From the NCBI GenBank assembly GCA_963975245.1, contig CAXBFJ010000001.1:186001-250000 (forward strand): a stretch of 64,000 nt of DNA, given 5' to 3'. The position numbers and the translations under genes were made by a program. How positions within the stretch are numbered: position 1 is the first letter of the stretch; every line of letters begins with the position of its first letter. Positions 34,623-42,022 of the stretch are shown in pieces. The notes under the pieces are model-generated. The model was given only the letters and a program-made list of their open reading frames with translations. It was not told where the DNA came from and did no database searches. The stretch comes from Panacagrimonas sp963975245 (GTDB taxonomy: Bacteria > Pseudomonadota > Gammaproteobacteria > Nevskiales > Nevskiaceae).

Positions 34623-36479
34623 GAGTGCGTCGCGCTCTGCGGCCTGGAGCAGATTTTCCCGCCCGCGCGACCGCGTGATCCTTGCAGGCGCCCGAGAATT
34701 TCTGGCGTACTCGCGCAGTTCGCGGGGCAGGTCATGCATCTGCACGCCCGGGGGTTCACATATCGCCAGAGCCGTGCGCAGCACGTTGCGCAGTTCTCGA
34801 ATGTTGCCGGGCCAGGGATAGTGCATCAGGCAGTCGAAAACGTCGGGCGCGAGTTCGGCTGCTTGCAGGTCGCGCGTTTCCAACGACAGAAAATGACGGA
34901 TCAGTTCTGCCTTGTCGGTACGTTCCTGCAAGCTCGGCAGTTCCAGCGTGACGCCATTGAGGCGGTAGTAGAGGTCTTCACGAAACTCGCCTCGCTCGAT
35001 CATCTCGTGCAGCTTGCGGTGCGATGCGCAGATTAATCGCAGGTCTACAGCGACCGGTGCTTCGGCGCCAAGTGGCACGATTTCGTGTTCTTCGAGCACG
35101 CGCAGCAGCTTGGTTTGCAGGGACAAAGGCATGTCGCCGATTTCGTCGAGGAATAGCGTCCCACCGGAAGATTGCAGCACTTTTCCGCGCTTGCCTTCCT
35201 TACCCACCCCGGTGCGCGCGCCGGCTTCGTGGCCGAACAGTTCACTGTCGATCAGGGTTTCAGGAATTGCGGCGCAGTTGACTACGACGAAATTCTGCTT
35301 CGCCCGGTCACTTGCCATGTGCAGGGCGCGTGCAAAAACTTCCTTGCCGGCGCCCGTTGCGCCCTGGATCAGTACGGACACACCTGATCTTGCGATGCGC
35401 CGCGCACTGCGCGCGTTGCGCTGCATCATGGGGTCCGTGCCAGCGATCTCTTCCAGATCAAGAGGCCGGTCTGTAGCGGCGGGCTTCTGGCGCGCTGACG
35501 CGGCCGCAGGTGAGATCGACCCCAGGGGTGTTATGTGCCGCTGAGGCGCATGGAAGGACAGAAAGAAACGTCGCCCGCGGCGCAGATCGCGTACCGGCAG
35601 AATGGCTTCGCGACCTGCTCGCGTTCCGGCGGCAATCTGGTTCAGTGGTGCGTCAAAAATAGCGGATACAGGTCGTCCTACCAAGTCGCCCCGATCATTT
35701 GCACTGAGCAGGCGCACTGCAGTGGCGTCGGCGGCGGACACGATTCCTTCATCGTCCAGCGCCAGTGCTCCATCGTGTAGCAAGTTGACCAACTCGGGAC
35801 GCGCGTGAAACCGCAGGATGATGCGGTTCTGGTGGCGGCGCAGGAACAGGCACTTCTCGATCAGGGTGGCGGAAAGATTCACCAGTGCCATGGTGTGCAT
35901 CTGGCCAGGGCGGGTGTTGTGCGAACCCACGGTTGAGGCATCGAGCACCGCCACCAGGTGGCCAAAAGGATCGCGGATTGGCGCCCCGGCACAGGACAGA
36001 CCCAGATGGCGCGTGCGAAAGTGATCCGTTCGATGAACGATCACCGACCTTTCCTCGGCGATGCAAGTGCCGATGCCGTTGGTTCCTTCGCGTTTCTCGC
36101 TCCAGTCAGCGCCTTGGACCAGCCCCGCGCTGCGCAATTGCTTTCGCAATGTCGGGTCCAGCTTTTCACGCAGGATTACGCCACTGGCGTCCGTGAGCAG
36201 CAACGCATACCCAGATCCAGAAATCTGGTCATAGAGCGAGTCCATTTCCGCGTCAGCGATGGCGATCAATTCGTCGTGTTGGGCCTGTCGATCCTTCAGC
36301 AGGTTGCCATCGATCACAGTCGGTGAGTACAGCTGCGAAGGGTCGAGCGAATAGTCGTTGACGCAGCGCGACCAGGAACTGCCGATGGTGTCGTCCAGCG
36401 CTTCGCGCCCCAGGCGCGGGCTACCGCTCACTTGGCGTATGACATCTTCAGCGTGGCGAACAGTCATGACATCTGACAT
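34485..36479 (-). CDS. AcoR-type sigma-54-dependent transcriptional activator with aberrant GAFTGA loop
   Basis: 664 residues from ATG 36479, chosen for the GAGGAG site and the natural N-terminus; the open frame extends further upstream. A GAF-like sensory region (~70-240, 'EKREGTNGIGTCIAEERSVIVH', 'SCAGAPIRDPFGHLVAVLD') is typical of AcoR. A PAS-like segment follows, then the AAA+ domain: Walker A 'GATGAGKEVFARALH', Walker B 'GGTLFLDEIGD', sensor 'REDLYYRLNGVTLELP'. The C-terminal Fis-type helix-turn-helix ends 'AMSRNTLYRKLKHHGI'. The sigma-54 contact loop reads GARTGV instead of GAFTGA. Divergent from the PQQ dehydrogenase operon, which it probably controls in response to an alcohol or aldehyde. 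Confidence 0.87.
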   Translation of the reverse strand: MSDVMTVRHAEDVIRQVSGSPRLGREALDDTIGSSWSRCVNDYSLDPSQLYSPTVIDGNLLKDRQAQHDELIAIADAEMDSLYDQISGSGYALLLTDASGVILREKLDPTLRKQLRSAGLVQGADWSEKREGTNGIGTCIAEERSVIVHRTDHFRTRHLGLSCAGAPIRDPFGHLVAVLDASTVGSHNTRPGQMHTMALVNLSATLIEKCLFLRRHQNRIILRFHARPELVNLLHDGALALDDEGIVSAADATAVRLLSANDRGDLVGRPVSAIFDAPLNQIAAGTRAGREAILPVRDLRRGRRFFLSFHAPQRHITPLGSISPAAASARQKPAATDRPLDLEEIAGTDPMMQRNARSARRIARSGVSVLIQGATGAGKEVFARALHMASDRAKQNFVVVNCAAIPETLIDSELFGHEAGARTGVGKEGKRGKVLQSSGGTLFLDEIGDMPLSLQTKLLRVLEEHEIVPLGAEAPVAVDLRLICASHRKLHEMIERGEFREDLYYRLNGVTLELPSLQERTDKAELIRHFLSLETRDLQAAELAPDVFDCLMHYPWPGNIRELRNVLRTALAICEPPGVQMHDLPRELREYARNSRAPARITRSRGRENLLQAAERDALLRAAESNGWNMSHTATDLAMSRNTLYRKLKHHGIDIAEARGSHMR

Positions 36480-36911
36480 TGCCTGTCTCCTCTCGTATTT
36501 ATGCGCGACCTCGACTTCTGGCAACGGTGCTTGAGCCAAAAGTGCGCCACCCGTGACATGCCGAGGTCCTGCTCTGCAGCTTAGTTGACACAGCCAAACC
36601 GCGGCAATGAAGTGTTCCAAGCGGGCGCTTGAGAGCAGGAACTGTGTCATGTGCGGGACAGTGGGTGTGGCCGGGTCCGAGTCCTGCAGTCGCTACATAA
36701 TTGCGTAGTGTCAGCACTCGGGACGTTCAATCAATGGCCTGCCGACGATCGGGGCGAGGCCGGCGATTTTTTTGGCCTGCGTCATGCGGCCGCAGTTGGT
36801 GAACGGAAGGATCATCGGCAGTGCAGCTTGCTCGTCGTCGAGGCCGGGTCTCCTTGCCTGATCCTGAGGAGCAGAAAATGTGCGAAATCAGTCTCGCGAG
36901 TCGCGGCGCGG

Positions 36912-36929
36912 TGTCACGGCTGTGAGACA
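36912..36929. promoter_or_regulatory. Candidate upstream activator site for the sigma-54 promoter
   Basis: TGTCAC, six bases, GAGACA: a near-perfect inverted repeat about 100 bases upstream of the candidate -24 element, a normal distance for enhancer-binding proteins. It belongs to a set of TGTC/GACA half-sites in this gap. The assignment to the AcoR-type activator is inference. Confidence 0.3.
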
Positions 36930-37027
36930 TCCGTGTGCCGCGGTGCTCCCACCGGCATAGGTGCCAGCGCTTCTATCTCAGAAAAATCGCCACACTGCAA
37001 CTGCACATTGGTGGTGGTTCCGCAATA

Positions 37028-37043
37028 TGGCATCTAACGTGCA
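37028..37043 (+). promoter_or_regulatory. Candidate sigma-54 (-24/-12) promoter of the PQQ dehydrogenase operon
   Basis: TGGCATCTAACGTGCA fits the TGGCACR-N4-TTGCW consensus with the essential GG and GC dinucleotides at the correct spacing; three less critical positions differ. It lies 71 bases before the dehydrogenase start and opposite a sigma-54 activator gene, which supports it. Confidence 0.55.
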
Positions 37044-37114
37044 AACTAGGTCGCCGCCCACCTGCGGGACTGGCTTGCTACAGTTATTAAAAAATACTCG
37101 GAGGAGTACTTCTA

Positions 37115-38866
37115 ATGAAAATATTCAATATGGGGAGAATGTTCGCGACAGCGCTCGCCGTGACATTTTCTGCTGTCAGCGGCGCGGCCTTGGCTGACGG
37201 TGTCACGGACAAGATGATTGCTGATGACGCCTCGACGACCGGAGACATCGTCACAGTGGGACTGGGCCTGCACGGCCAGCGCCATAGTCCACTGGCCAAG
37301 ATCAACAGCGACAATATTGGCGATCTGGTTCCCGCGTGGACATTCTCCTTTGGCGGTGAGAAGCAGCGTGGCCAGGAAACGCAGCCGCTGATCTACAACG
37401 GCAAGATGTTTCTCACCGGCTCCTACTCGCGTATGTGGGCGCTTGATGTGAAGACCGGTCAGCGTCTTTGGTCCTACGAGCATCGTCTGCCCGACGGCAT
37501 CATGCCTTGCTGCGATGTCGTCAATCGTGGCGGTGCCTTGTACGACGATCTGGTGATCTTCGGCACGCTGGACGCGCGCTTGGTGGCGCTCAATCAGGAA
37601 ACCGGAAAAGTCGTCTGGAACGAAAAACTCGGCGATTACAAAGCCGGCTATTCGTACACCGCCGCACCTATCGTGGTGAAGGGCAAGGTGATCACCGGCG
37701 TATCCGGCGGCGAGTTTGGTGTGGTCGGACGGGTTGACGCACGCGACGCCAAGACCGGCAAGCTGGTGTGGTCACGTCCGACCGTTGAGGGCCACATGGG
37801 CACGCTCAATGGCAAAGACAATGGCATCACCGGCAAGACCAATGCTTCGTGGCCCGGTGACATGTGGAAGTTCGGCGGCGCTGCGACCTGGCTGGGCTGC
37901 ACCTATGCTGCCGATGTGGATCTGCTCTATTGCGGTACGGGCAATCCGGCGCCTTGGAACGCGCACCTGCGCCCTGGTGACAACCTCTATTCCACCTCAA
38001 CCGTGGCGATCGATGCCGACACCGGCAAGATCAAGTGGCATTACCAGTCCACCCCTAATGACCACTGGGATTTTGACGGCGTTAACGAGTTCATCCCCTT
38101 CGACATGAAGGATGGCACGACAGCCGGCGCCAAGGCAGACCGCAACGGCTTCTTCTATGTGCTCAATCGCAAGAACGGCAAGTTGCTCAGCGCCGCGCCG
38201 TTTGTGACCACGCAGACCTGGGCTTCCGGTGTGGATCTGAAAACCGGCCGACCGATTGAGTCCAACAATCGCCCCGGTGATCCTTCGGAGCTAAAGAAGG
38301 GCGAGTCAGTGTTCACTGCACCGTCGTTTCTTGGCGGCAAAAACTGGATGCCAATGGCGTACAGCCCTGATACGGGCTACTTCTACGTGCCTGCCAATGA
38401 GTGGGGCATGGACATCTGGAATGAACCCATTACATACAAGAAGGGCGCGGCCTATCTTGGCGCCGGCTTCAACATCAAGCCGCTGCACGAGGATTACATC
38501 GGCGCGCTGCGTGCGATCGATCCGGCGACCGGCAAGATCATGTGGGAATACAAGAATACGGCGCCGCTATGGGGCGGTGTGATGACCACCGGCGGCAACC
38601 TGGTCTTTACCGGCACGCCAGAGGGCTACCTCAAGGCCTTCGACGCCAAAACCGGCGAAGAAGTCTGGAAGTTCAATACCGGGTCTGGCGTTGTCGGGCA
38701 ACCTGCAACCTGGGAAATGGACGGCGAGCAATACGTGGCTGTTGCCTCGGGCTGGGGCGGTGCGGTCCCGCTCTGGGGTGGTGACGTGGCCAAGTCCGTC
38801 AAGGACATCAGCCAGGGCGGCATGATGTGGGTATTCAAACTTCACAAGAGCGCCGCCAGCAATTAA
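37115..38866 (+). CDS. PQQ-dependent alcohol dehydrogenase with lanthanide-type signature (PedH-like)
   Basis: 583 residues. A signal peptide (~1-27, ALA-DG) sends it to the periplasm. Eight-bladed quinoprotein propeller features include the adjacent disulfide cysteines Cys132-Cys133 (MPCCDVVNRG) that cap PQQ, 'GTGNPAPWN' with a metal-ligand Asn, and Trp-docking motifs such as 'ALDVKTGQRLW' and 'AFDAKTGEEVW'. The catalytic Asp319 is followed by Asp321 (HWDFDGVNE); this second Asp marks lanthanide-dependent XoxF/PedH enzymes, whereas calcium enzymes lack it. It oxidises primary alcohols or aldehydes, passing electrons to cytochrome c. First gene of the operon, behind the candidate sigma-54 promoter, with GGAGGAG before its ATG. 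Confidence 0.93.
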   Translation: MKIFNMGRMFATALAVTFSAVSGAALADGVTDKMIADDASTTGDIVTVGLGLHGQRHSPLAKINSDNIGDLVPAWTFSFGGEKQRGQETQPLIYNGKMFLTGSYSRMWALDVKTGQRLWSYEHRLPDGIMPCCDVVNRGGALYDDLVIFGTLDARLVALNQETGKVVWNEKLGDYKAGYSYTAAPIVVKGKVITGVSGGEFGVVGRVDARDAKTGKLVWSRPTVEGHMGTLNGKDNGITGKTNASWPGDMWKFGGAATWLGCTYAADVDLLYCGTGNPAPWNAHLRPGDNLYSTSTVAIDADTGKIKWHYQSTPNDHWDFDGVNEFIPFDMKDGTTAGAKADRNGFFYVLNRKNGKLLSAAPFVTTQTWASGVDLKTGRPIESNNRPGDPSELKKGESVFTAPSFLGGKNWMPMAYSPDTGYFYVPANEWGMDIWNEPITYKKGAAYLGAGFNIKPLHEDYIGALRAIDPATGKIMWEYKNTAPLWGGVMTTGGNLVFTGTPEGYLKAFDAKTGEEVWKFNTGSGVVGQPATWEMDGEQYVAVASGWGGAVPLWGGDVAKSVKDISQGGMMWVFKLHKSAASN

Positions 38867-38877
38867 ATCCACTGTAT

Positions 38878-38905
38878 GGCCCGCGCTGAGCATTCAGCGC
38901 GGGCC
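38878..38905 (+). terminator. Intercistronic hairpin after the PQQ dehydrogenase gene
   Basis: A perfect 12-bp stem (GGCCCGCGCTGA 38878-38889 / TCAGCGCGGGCC 38894-38905) with a GCAT loop, 11 bases after the stop codon and 21 before pedF. No T tract follows, so it more likely protects the abundant dehydrogenase mRNA or acts as a partial attenuator than as a full terminator. Confidence 0.6.
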
Positions 38906-38926
38906 CATCCACCTGATGATCTTCAG

Positions 38927-39355
38927 ATGAACATGAAAAAGATGAGCCTGCCCTCTGCCTTGCTGCTCCTTTCTGGACTGGTCGTATCTGCCGTTTTTGC
39001 TCATGGCGACGTCACGCCGCAAACGGTCGACACGGCTGAACTCGAAGAATTGACTGGAGAGGAAGTTGAGAATCCTTATCGTGGAAACGAGAAAGCGATA
39101 GAGATCGGAGCGTCGGCCTACAATCAGAATTGTGCGCGCTGCCATGGCCTCGGCGCGGTGTCTGGCGGCATTGCACCTGATTTGCGAAAGCTGCCACCTG
39201 ACGCCGCGACCGACGAATACTTCATTGAGAAGGTGCGAAATGGGGTGATCCGCAATGGTGTTACCTACATGCCGCCGTTTGCCGACACGTTCAACGACCA
39301 GGCGATTTGGGCCATCCGCGCCTGGCTCGACACTGTCTATGACGAGGACGCGTAA
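38927..39355 (+). CDS. pedF: Cytochrome c550, PedF type
   Basis: 142 residues from ATG 38927; an upstream in-frame start at 38876 would run through the hairpin. The signal peptide covers ~1-25 (VVSAVFA-HG). The mature N-terminus 'HGDVTPQTVDT' and the 'NPYRGNEKAIEIGASAYNQNCARCHGL' stretch are PedF hallmarks, with a single CxxCH haem site (CARCH) and a methionine ligand probably in 'TYMPPFAD'. It accepts electrons from the PQQ alcohol dehydrogenase and passes them to the respiratory chain. It ends TAATG, overlapping the start of the next gene. Confidence 0.9.
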   Translation: MNMKKMSLPSALLLLSGLVVSAVFAHGDVTPQTVDTAELEELTGEEVENPYRGNEKAIEIGASAYNQNCARCHGLGAVSGGIAPDLRKLPPDAATDEYFIEKVRNGVIRNGVTYMPPFADTFNDQAIWAIRAWLDTVYDEDA

Positions 39356-40269
39356 TGATGATCTCCCAACGCCGCCGTGCGTCAATCTGGTTCGCTTTTG
39401 CAACGGCGCTGATGGCGCCGTTTTGCATTTCAACCGCAGCAGAAGAATCTCCTACCTCTTTGCAGTTGGTGCAGCAAAGCGGCACGCTCCAAGTTGCACT
39501 CTATGACGCCTTTCCGCCGTATTCATCAAAGCGGGCAGGGCGACCGGCCGGGATTGATGTCGATATTGCGCAGGCGCTGGCAACGGAGCTGGGCCTGAAT
39601 CTCAAGCTGCGCCTGTTTGCAGCCGATGAGAACATGGGTGATGACCTGCGCAACAATCTCTGGAAGGGGCACTATCTTGGCGGTGGCGTGGCCGATGTGA
39701 TGATGCATGTGCCGGCCGATCCCGAGTTCGCCGCCAAGGAGGACAAGGTGGTGTTCTTTGGCCCTTACTTTCGCGAGGCTGTCGCGGTTGCACACGACAC
39801 CCAGAAGATTGAGTCGGTAGAAACGCCCCTGGTCCTGAGTGGGCACAAGGTGGGCGTTGAAGTCGACAGCATTAGCGATTACTACCTGAGCGGTGCTTTC
39901 AATGGCCGCCTGCGCACGGCAGCGGTGCGCTTCCCGACCGCGCGCGATGCGGTCAAGGCCTTTGCCGCCGGAGAAGTGGACGCGGTCATGGCTCCACGCG
40001 GCGAATTGCAAGGTCTGATCAAGGAAGTTGGTCTGCAAGACCTGGCCTACGATGAGCAAGAGCTGGTCGGCATGTTTCGCACCGCATGGGATCTGGGTAT
40101 GGCAGTGAAACGACACGCCGATGACAGCCTGCTCGATGCGGTGGAGTCCGCGATGGTCAAATTGCGTGAGCGCGGCACGCTGGCAGATATCTTCAAGCGA
40201 CATGGCGTGGCCTACGTCGCGCCTTCGGTTGACAGGCTGGCCCGTGTGGCGCCGCAGGACGATGATTGA
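39355..40269 (+). CDS. Quinoprotein dehydrogenase-associated periplasmic substrate-binding protein
   Basis: 304 residues with a signal peptide (~1-28, ISTAA-EE). It has the type 3 (SBP_bac_3) periplasmic binding fold: 'GTLQVALYDAFPPYSS', 'GIDVDIAQALATELGLNLKLRLFAADENMGDDLRNNLWKGH' and 'GVADVMMHVPADPEF'. The conserved DDLRNNLWKG segment is specific to the MxaJ/XoxJ-like family found beside PQQ dehydrogenases rather than to amino-acid transporters, and no ABC permease is nearby. Its role may be in dehydrogenase maturation or metal/cofactor insertion; XoxJ is thought to assist XoxF assembly. The start ATG overlaps the pedF stop. Confidence 0.85.
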   Translation: MMISQRRRASIWFAFATALMAPFCISTAAEESPTSLQLVQQSGTLQVALYDAFPPYSSKRAGRPAGIDVDIAQALATELGLNLKLRLFAADENMGDDLRNNLWKGHYLGGGVADVMMHVPADPEFAAKEDKVVFFGPYFREAVAVAHDTQKIESVETPLVLSGHKVGVEVDSISDYYLSGAFNGRLRTAAVRFPTARDAVKAFAAGEVDAVMAPRGELQGLIKEVGLQDLAYDEQELVGMFRTAWDLGMAVKRHADDSLLDAVESAMVKLRERGTLADIFKRHGVAYVAPSVDRLARVAPQDDD

Positions 40270-40287
40270 AATGTTGAGCTTAGTGGC

Positions 40288-41058
40288 ATGAGCATTTTTT
40301 TGCTCAGTGCGCGCAGCCAGCTTGCCGCCGCGATAATGATGGTGCTTGGGTGCATGCCCTTGCTGGCTGCAGACGATCCGCTGCGCTCTCCGGCTTGGGG
40401 CGCCATGGTGGAGCGGCATCTGGACGGCGGCGTCGTTCAATTTGATGACCGGGTCGAAGTCATCATGCCCCCGAGTGCTGAGGACCCGCTATCGGTCCCG
40501 GTGCAGGTAAAGGTCAAGGGTTTGGAGAACGTCGAGGAACTTCGCGTAATTGCGGATCTCAATCCGCTCCCACTGATCCTGACGTATGTGCCGACGCGCG
40601 CGGCGCCTTCAATATCTTTTCGCTTCAAGGTCGAGCAGTCCACGCCTGTGCGCGCGGCAGCGAGAACGCCAGACGGTGTTTGGCACGTTGGAGGTGCCTG
40701 GCTCACCGCGTCCGGTGGCGGGTGTACAGCACCGAGTTACGGGACCGGCAGCGGCCAGTGGCGGGACCAGCTGGGTGAGGTCAGTGGAAAGTTATGGCCG
40801 CGTGATAACGCGAGCAGCCGCTTGCGCTTTCGCGTCATGCACCCCATGGATACGGGCCTGGCGGCGGGAATCCCGGTGTTTCATATCGACGAATTGCTGT
40901 TCCGCGATACCGGCGGCAAGGAATTGGCGCGGCTCCGGACGTACGAGCCAGTTTCGGAGAATCCGGTGCTGAGTCTGGACTTGCATACCAGAGACGCGGT
41001 GCAGATCGTGGGCCGCGATGTTCAGGGCAATCTCATCAACGCGAAGGTCACGCCTTGA
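40288..41058 (+). CDS. Quinoprotein dehydrogenase-associated SoxYZ-like fused carrier
   Basis: 256 residues. A signal peptide (~1-27) precedes a SoxY-like domain (~30-150) whose swinging-arm cysteine appears as 'SGGGCTAP' (~residue 147), and a SoxZ-like domain (~165-256, 'LRFRVMHPMDTGLAAGIPVFHIDELLFRD'). In sulfur oxidisers SoxY and SoxZ are separate and the SoxY arm is at its C-terminus; here the two are fused with the Cys internal. This form is found with PQQ dehydrogenases rather than with sox genes. What it carries is unknown. The next gene starts inside its stop codon (TTGA). Confidence 0.87.
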   Translation: MSIFLLSARSQLAAAIMMVLGCMPLLAADDPLRSPAWGAMVERHLDGGVVQFDDRVEVIMPPSAEDPLSVPVQVKVKGLENVEELRVIADLNPLPLILTYVPTRAAPSISFRFKVEQSTPVRAAARTPDGVWHVGGAWLTASGGGCTAPSYGTGSGQWRDQLGEVSGKLWPRDNASSRLRFRVMHPMDTGLAAGIPVFHIDELLFRDTGGKELARLRTYEPVSENPVLSLDLHTRDAVQIVGRDVQGNLINAKVTP

Positions 41059-41984
41059 AGCGCTGCCTCTGGTTGTTGCTGATCGCATCCACCTCACTGG
41101 TGGCCGCGTCTGACTTCGATTACGGACTCAAGGCCAGGCAGATCGCCGAGGGTGTCTACGTATTTGAGGGGCGTCGTGAGCACTTTACGCGCGACAACGG
41201 CGGCAACATCGTCAATACCGGATTTATACAAACCGATGCTGGTGCCGTGGTTATCGATACCGGCCCCTCGCGCCGCTACGGCGAGCAAATGCGTCGCGCC
41301 ATAGAGGCTAATACCGGAAAGGGCATCGCAAAAGTCTTCATCACCCACGCACACCCCGATCACTTTCTGGGTAACCAGGCGTTTGATCCCGAAAACATCG
41401 CCGCAGCTTCGCAAACGGTGTCCACTATCTCGCAGGCGGGCGAGGATTTGTCTGAAAACCTGTACCGACTCGTTGGCGGGTGGATGCAAGGCACCGAAGC
41501 CGTCGCGCCGGTAAAGGTCGTTGAGAGCGGAGTGATAGATATCGGCGGGCGAACTTTCCGCCTGATTGTGGATACCGGACACACGGCCAGCGATCTTGCT
41601 GTACTTGATGAGCAGACAGGGACCTTGTTTGCCGGCGATCTGGTTTTTCTCGACCGGGCAGCGACGACGCCCAGTGCAGATATCGAGCGATGGCTGGAGG
41701 CACTCACCAGGCTGGAGAAATTGCCGGTGAAGCAGATTGTGCCCGGTCATGGTCCGGTGGCCGAGGCAGGCGAGGGCATTGCCCAGACGCGTGCTTATCT
41801 GATCTGGCTGCGCAACGCCCTGTCGGACGCGGCGTCGCGTGGTCTGGACATGAACGAAGCGATGAAAATTAATGCGCCCGAAGCCTTCCGCAAGCTCGGC
41901 GTATTTGACGAAGAATTCCAACGCTCAGTCATACACCTGTTTCCTGAGATTGAAGAACAGGCATTTGGCAGCGCTAATCAGTAA
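41055..41984 (+). CDS. Quinoprotein relay system zinc metallohydrolase (SoxH-like)
   Basis: 309 residues from a TTG start overlapping the previous stop codon. A signal peptide lies at ~1-19 (LVAAS). It has the metallo-beta-lactamase fold with zinc motif 'THAHPDHFLGN' (HxHxDH), 'VDTGHTASDLAV', 'FAGDLVFLDRA' (Asp ligand) and 'VPGHGPVAEAG' (late His). It is related to SoxH and the 'quinoprotein relay system' hydrolases that co-occur with SoxYZ-like carriers and PQQ dehydrogenases. It probably hydrolyses a thioester or similar adduct on the carrier protein; that step is inference. Confidence 0.87.
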   Translation: MKRCLWLLLIASTSLVAASDFDYGLKARQIAEGVYVFEGRREHFTRDNGGNIVNTGFIQTDAGAVVIDTGPSRRYGEQMRRAIEANTGKGIAKVFITHAHPDHFLGNQAFDPENIAAASQTVSTISQAGEDLSENLYRLVGGWMQGTEAVAPVKVVESGVIDIGGRTFRLIVDTGHTASDLAVLDEQTGTLFAGDLVFLDRAATTPSADIERWLEALTRLEKLPVKQIVPGHGPVAEAGEGIAQTRAYLIWLRNALSDAASRGLDMNEAMKINAPEAFRKLGVFDEEFQRSVIHLFPEIEEQAFGSANQ

Positions 41985-42022
41985 CAGCAGCAGAATCCTG
42001 AATCTGCGCGTCGAGATCATTA

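Larger units (their letters stand above)
36480..37114. other. Regulatory intergenic region between the activator and the PQQ dehydrogenase operon
   Basis: 635 bases, unusually long here and without a credible gene. It contains many TGTC/GACA half-sites: an inverted pair TGACACAG (36586-36593) / CTGTGTCA (36642-36649), and TGTCAC-N6-GAGACA at 36912-36929. The imperfect palindrome CTACATAATTGCGTAG is at 36693-36708, a candidate sigma-54 promoter at 37028-37043 and GGAGGAG at 37100-37106. Confidence 0.55.

Noticed and set aside
36651..37037. A 128-codon frame in the divergent regulatory gap
   Set aside because: No ribosome site, Cys/Arg-rich atypical composition, and it overlaps the candidate enhancer and promoter elements.
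41094..41921. A 275-codon antisense frame across the metallohydrolase gene
   Set aside because: The plus-strand protein has zinc motifs and a signal peptide; the antisense frame has no ribosome site or family resemblance.
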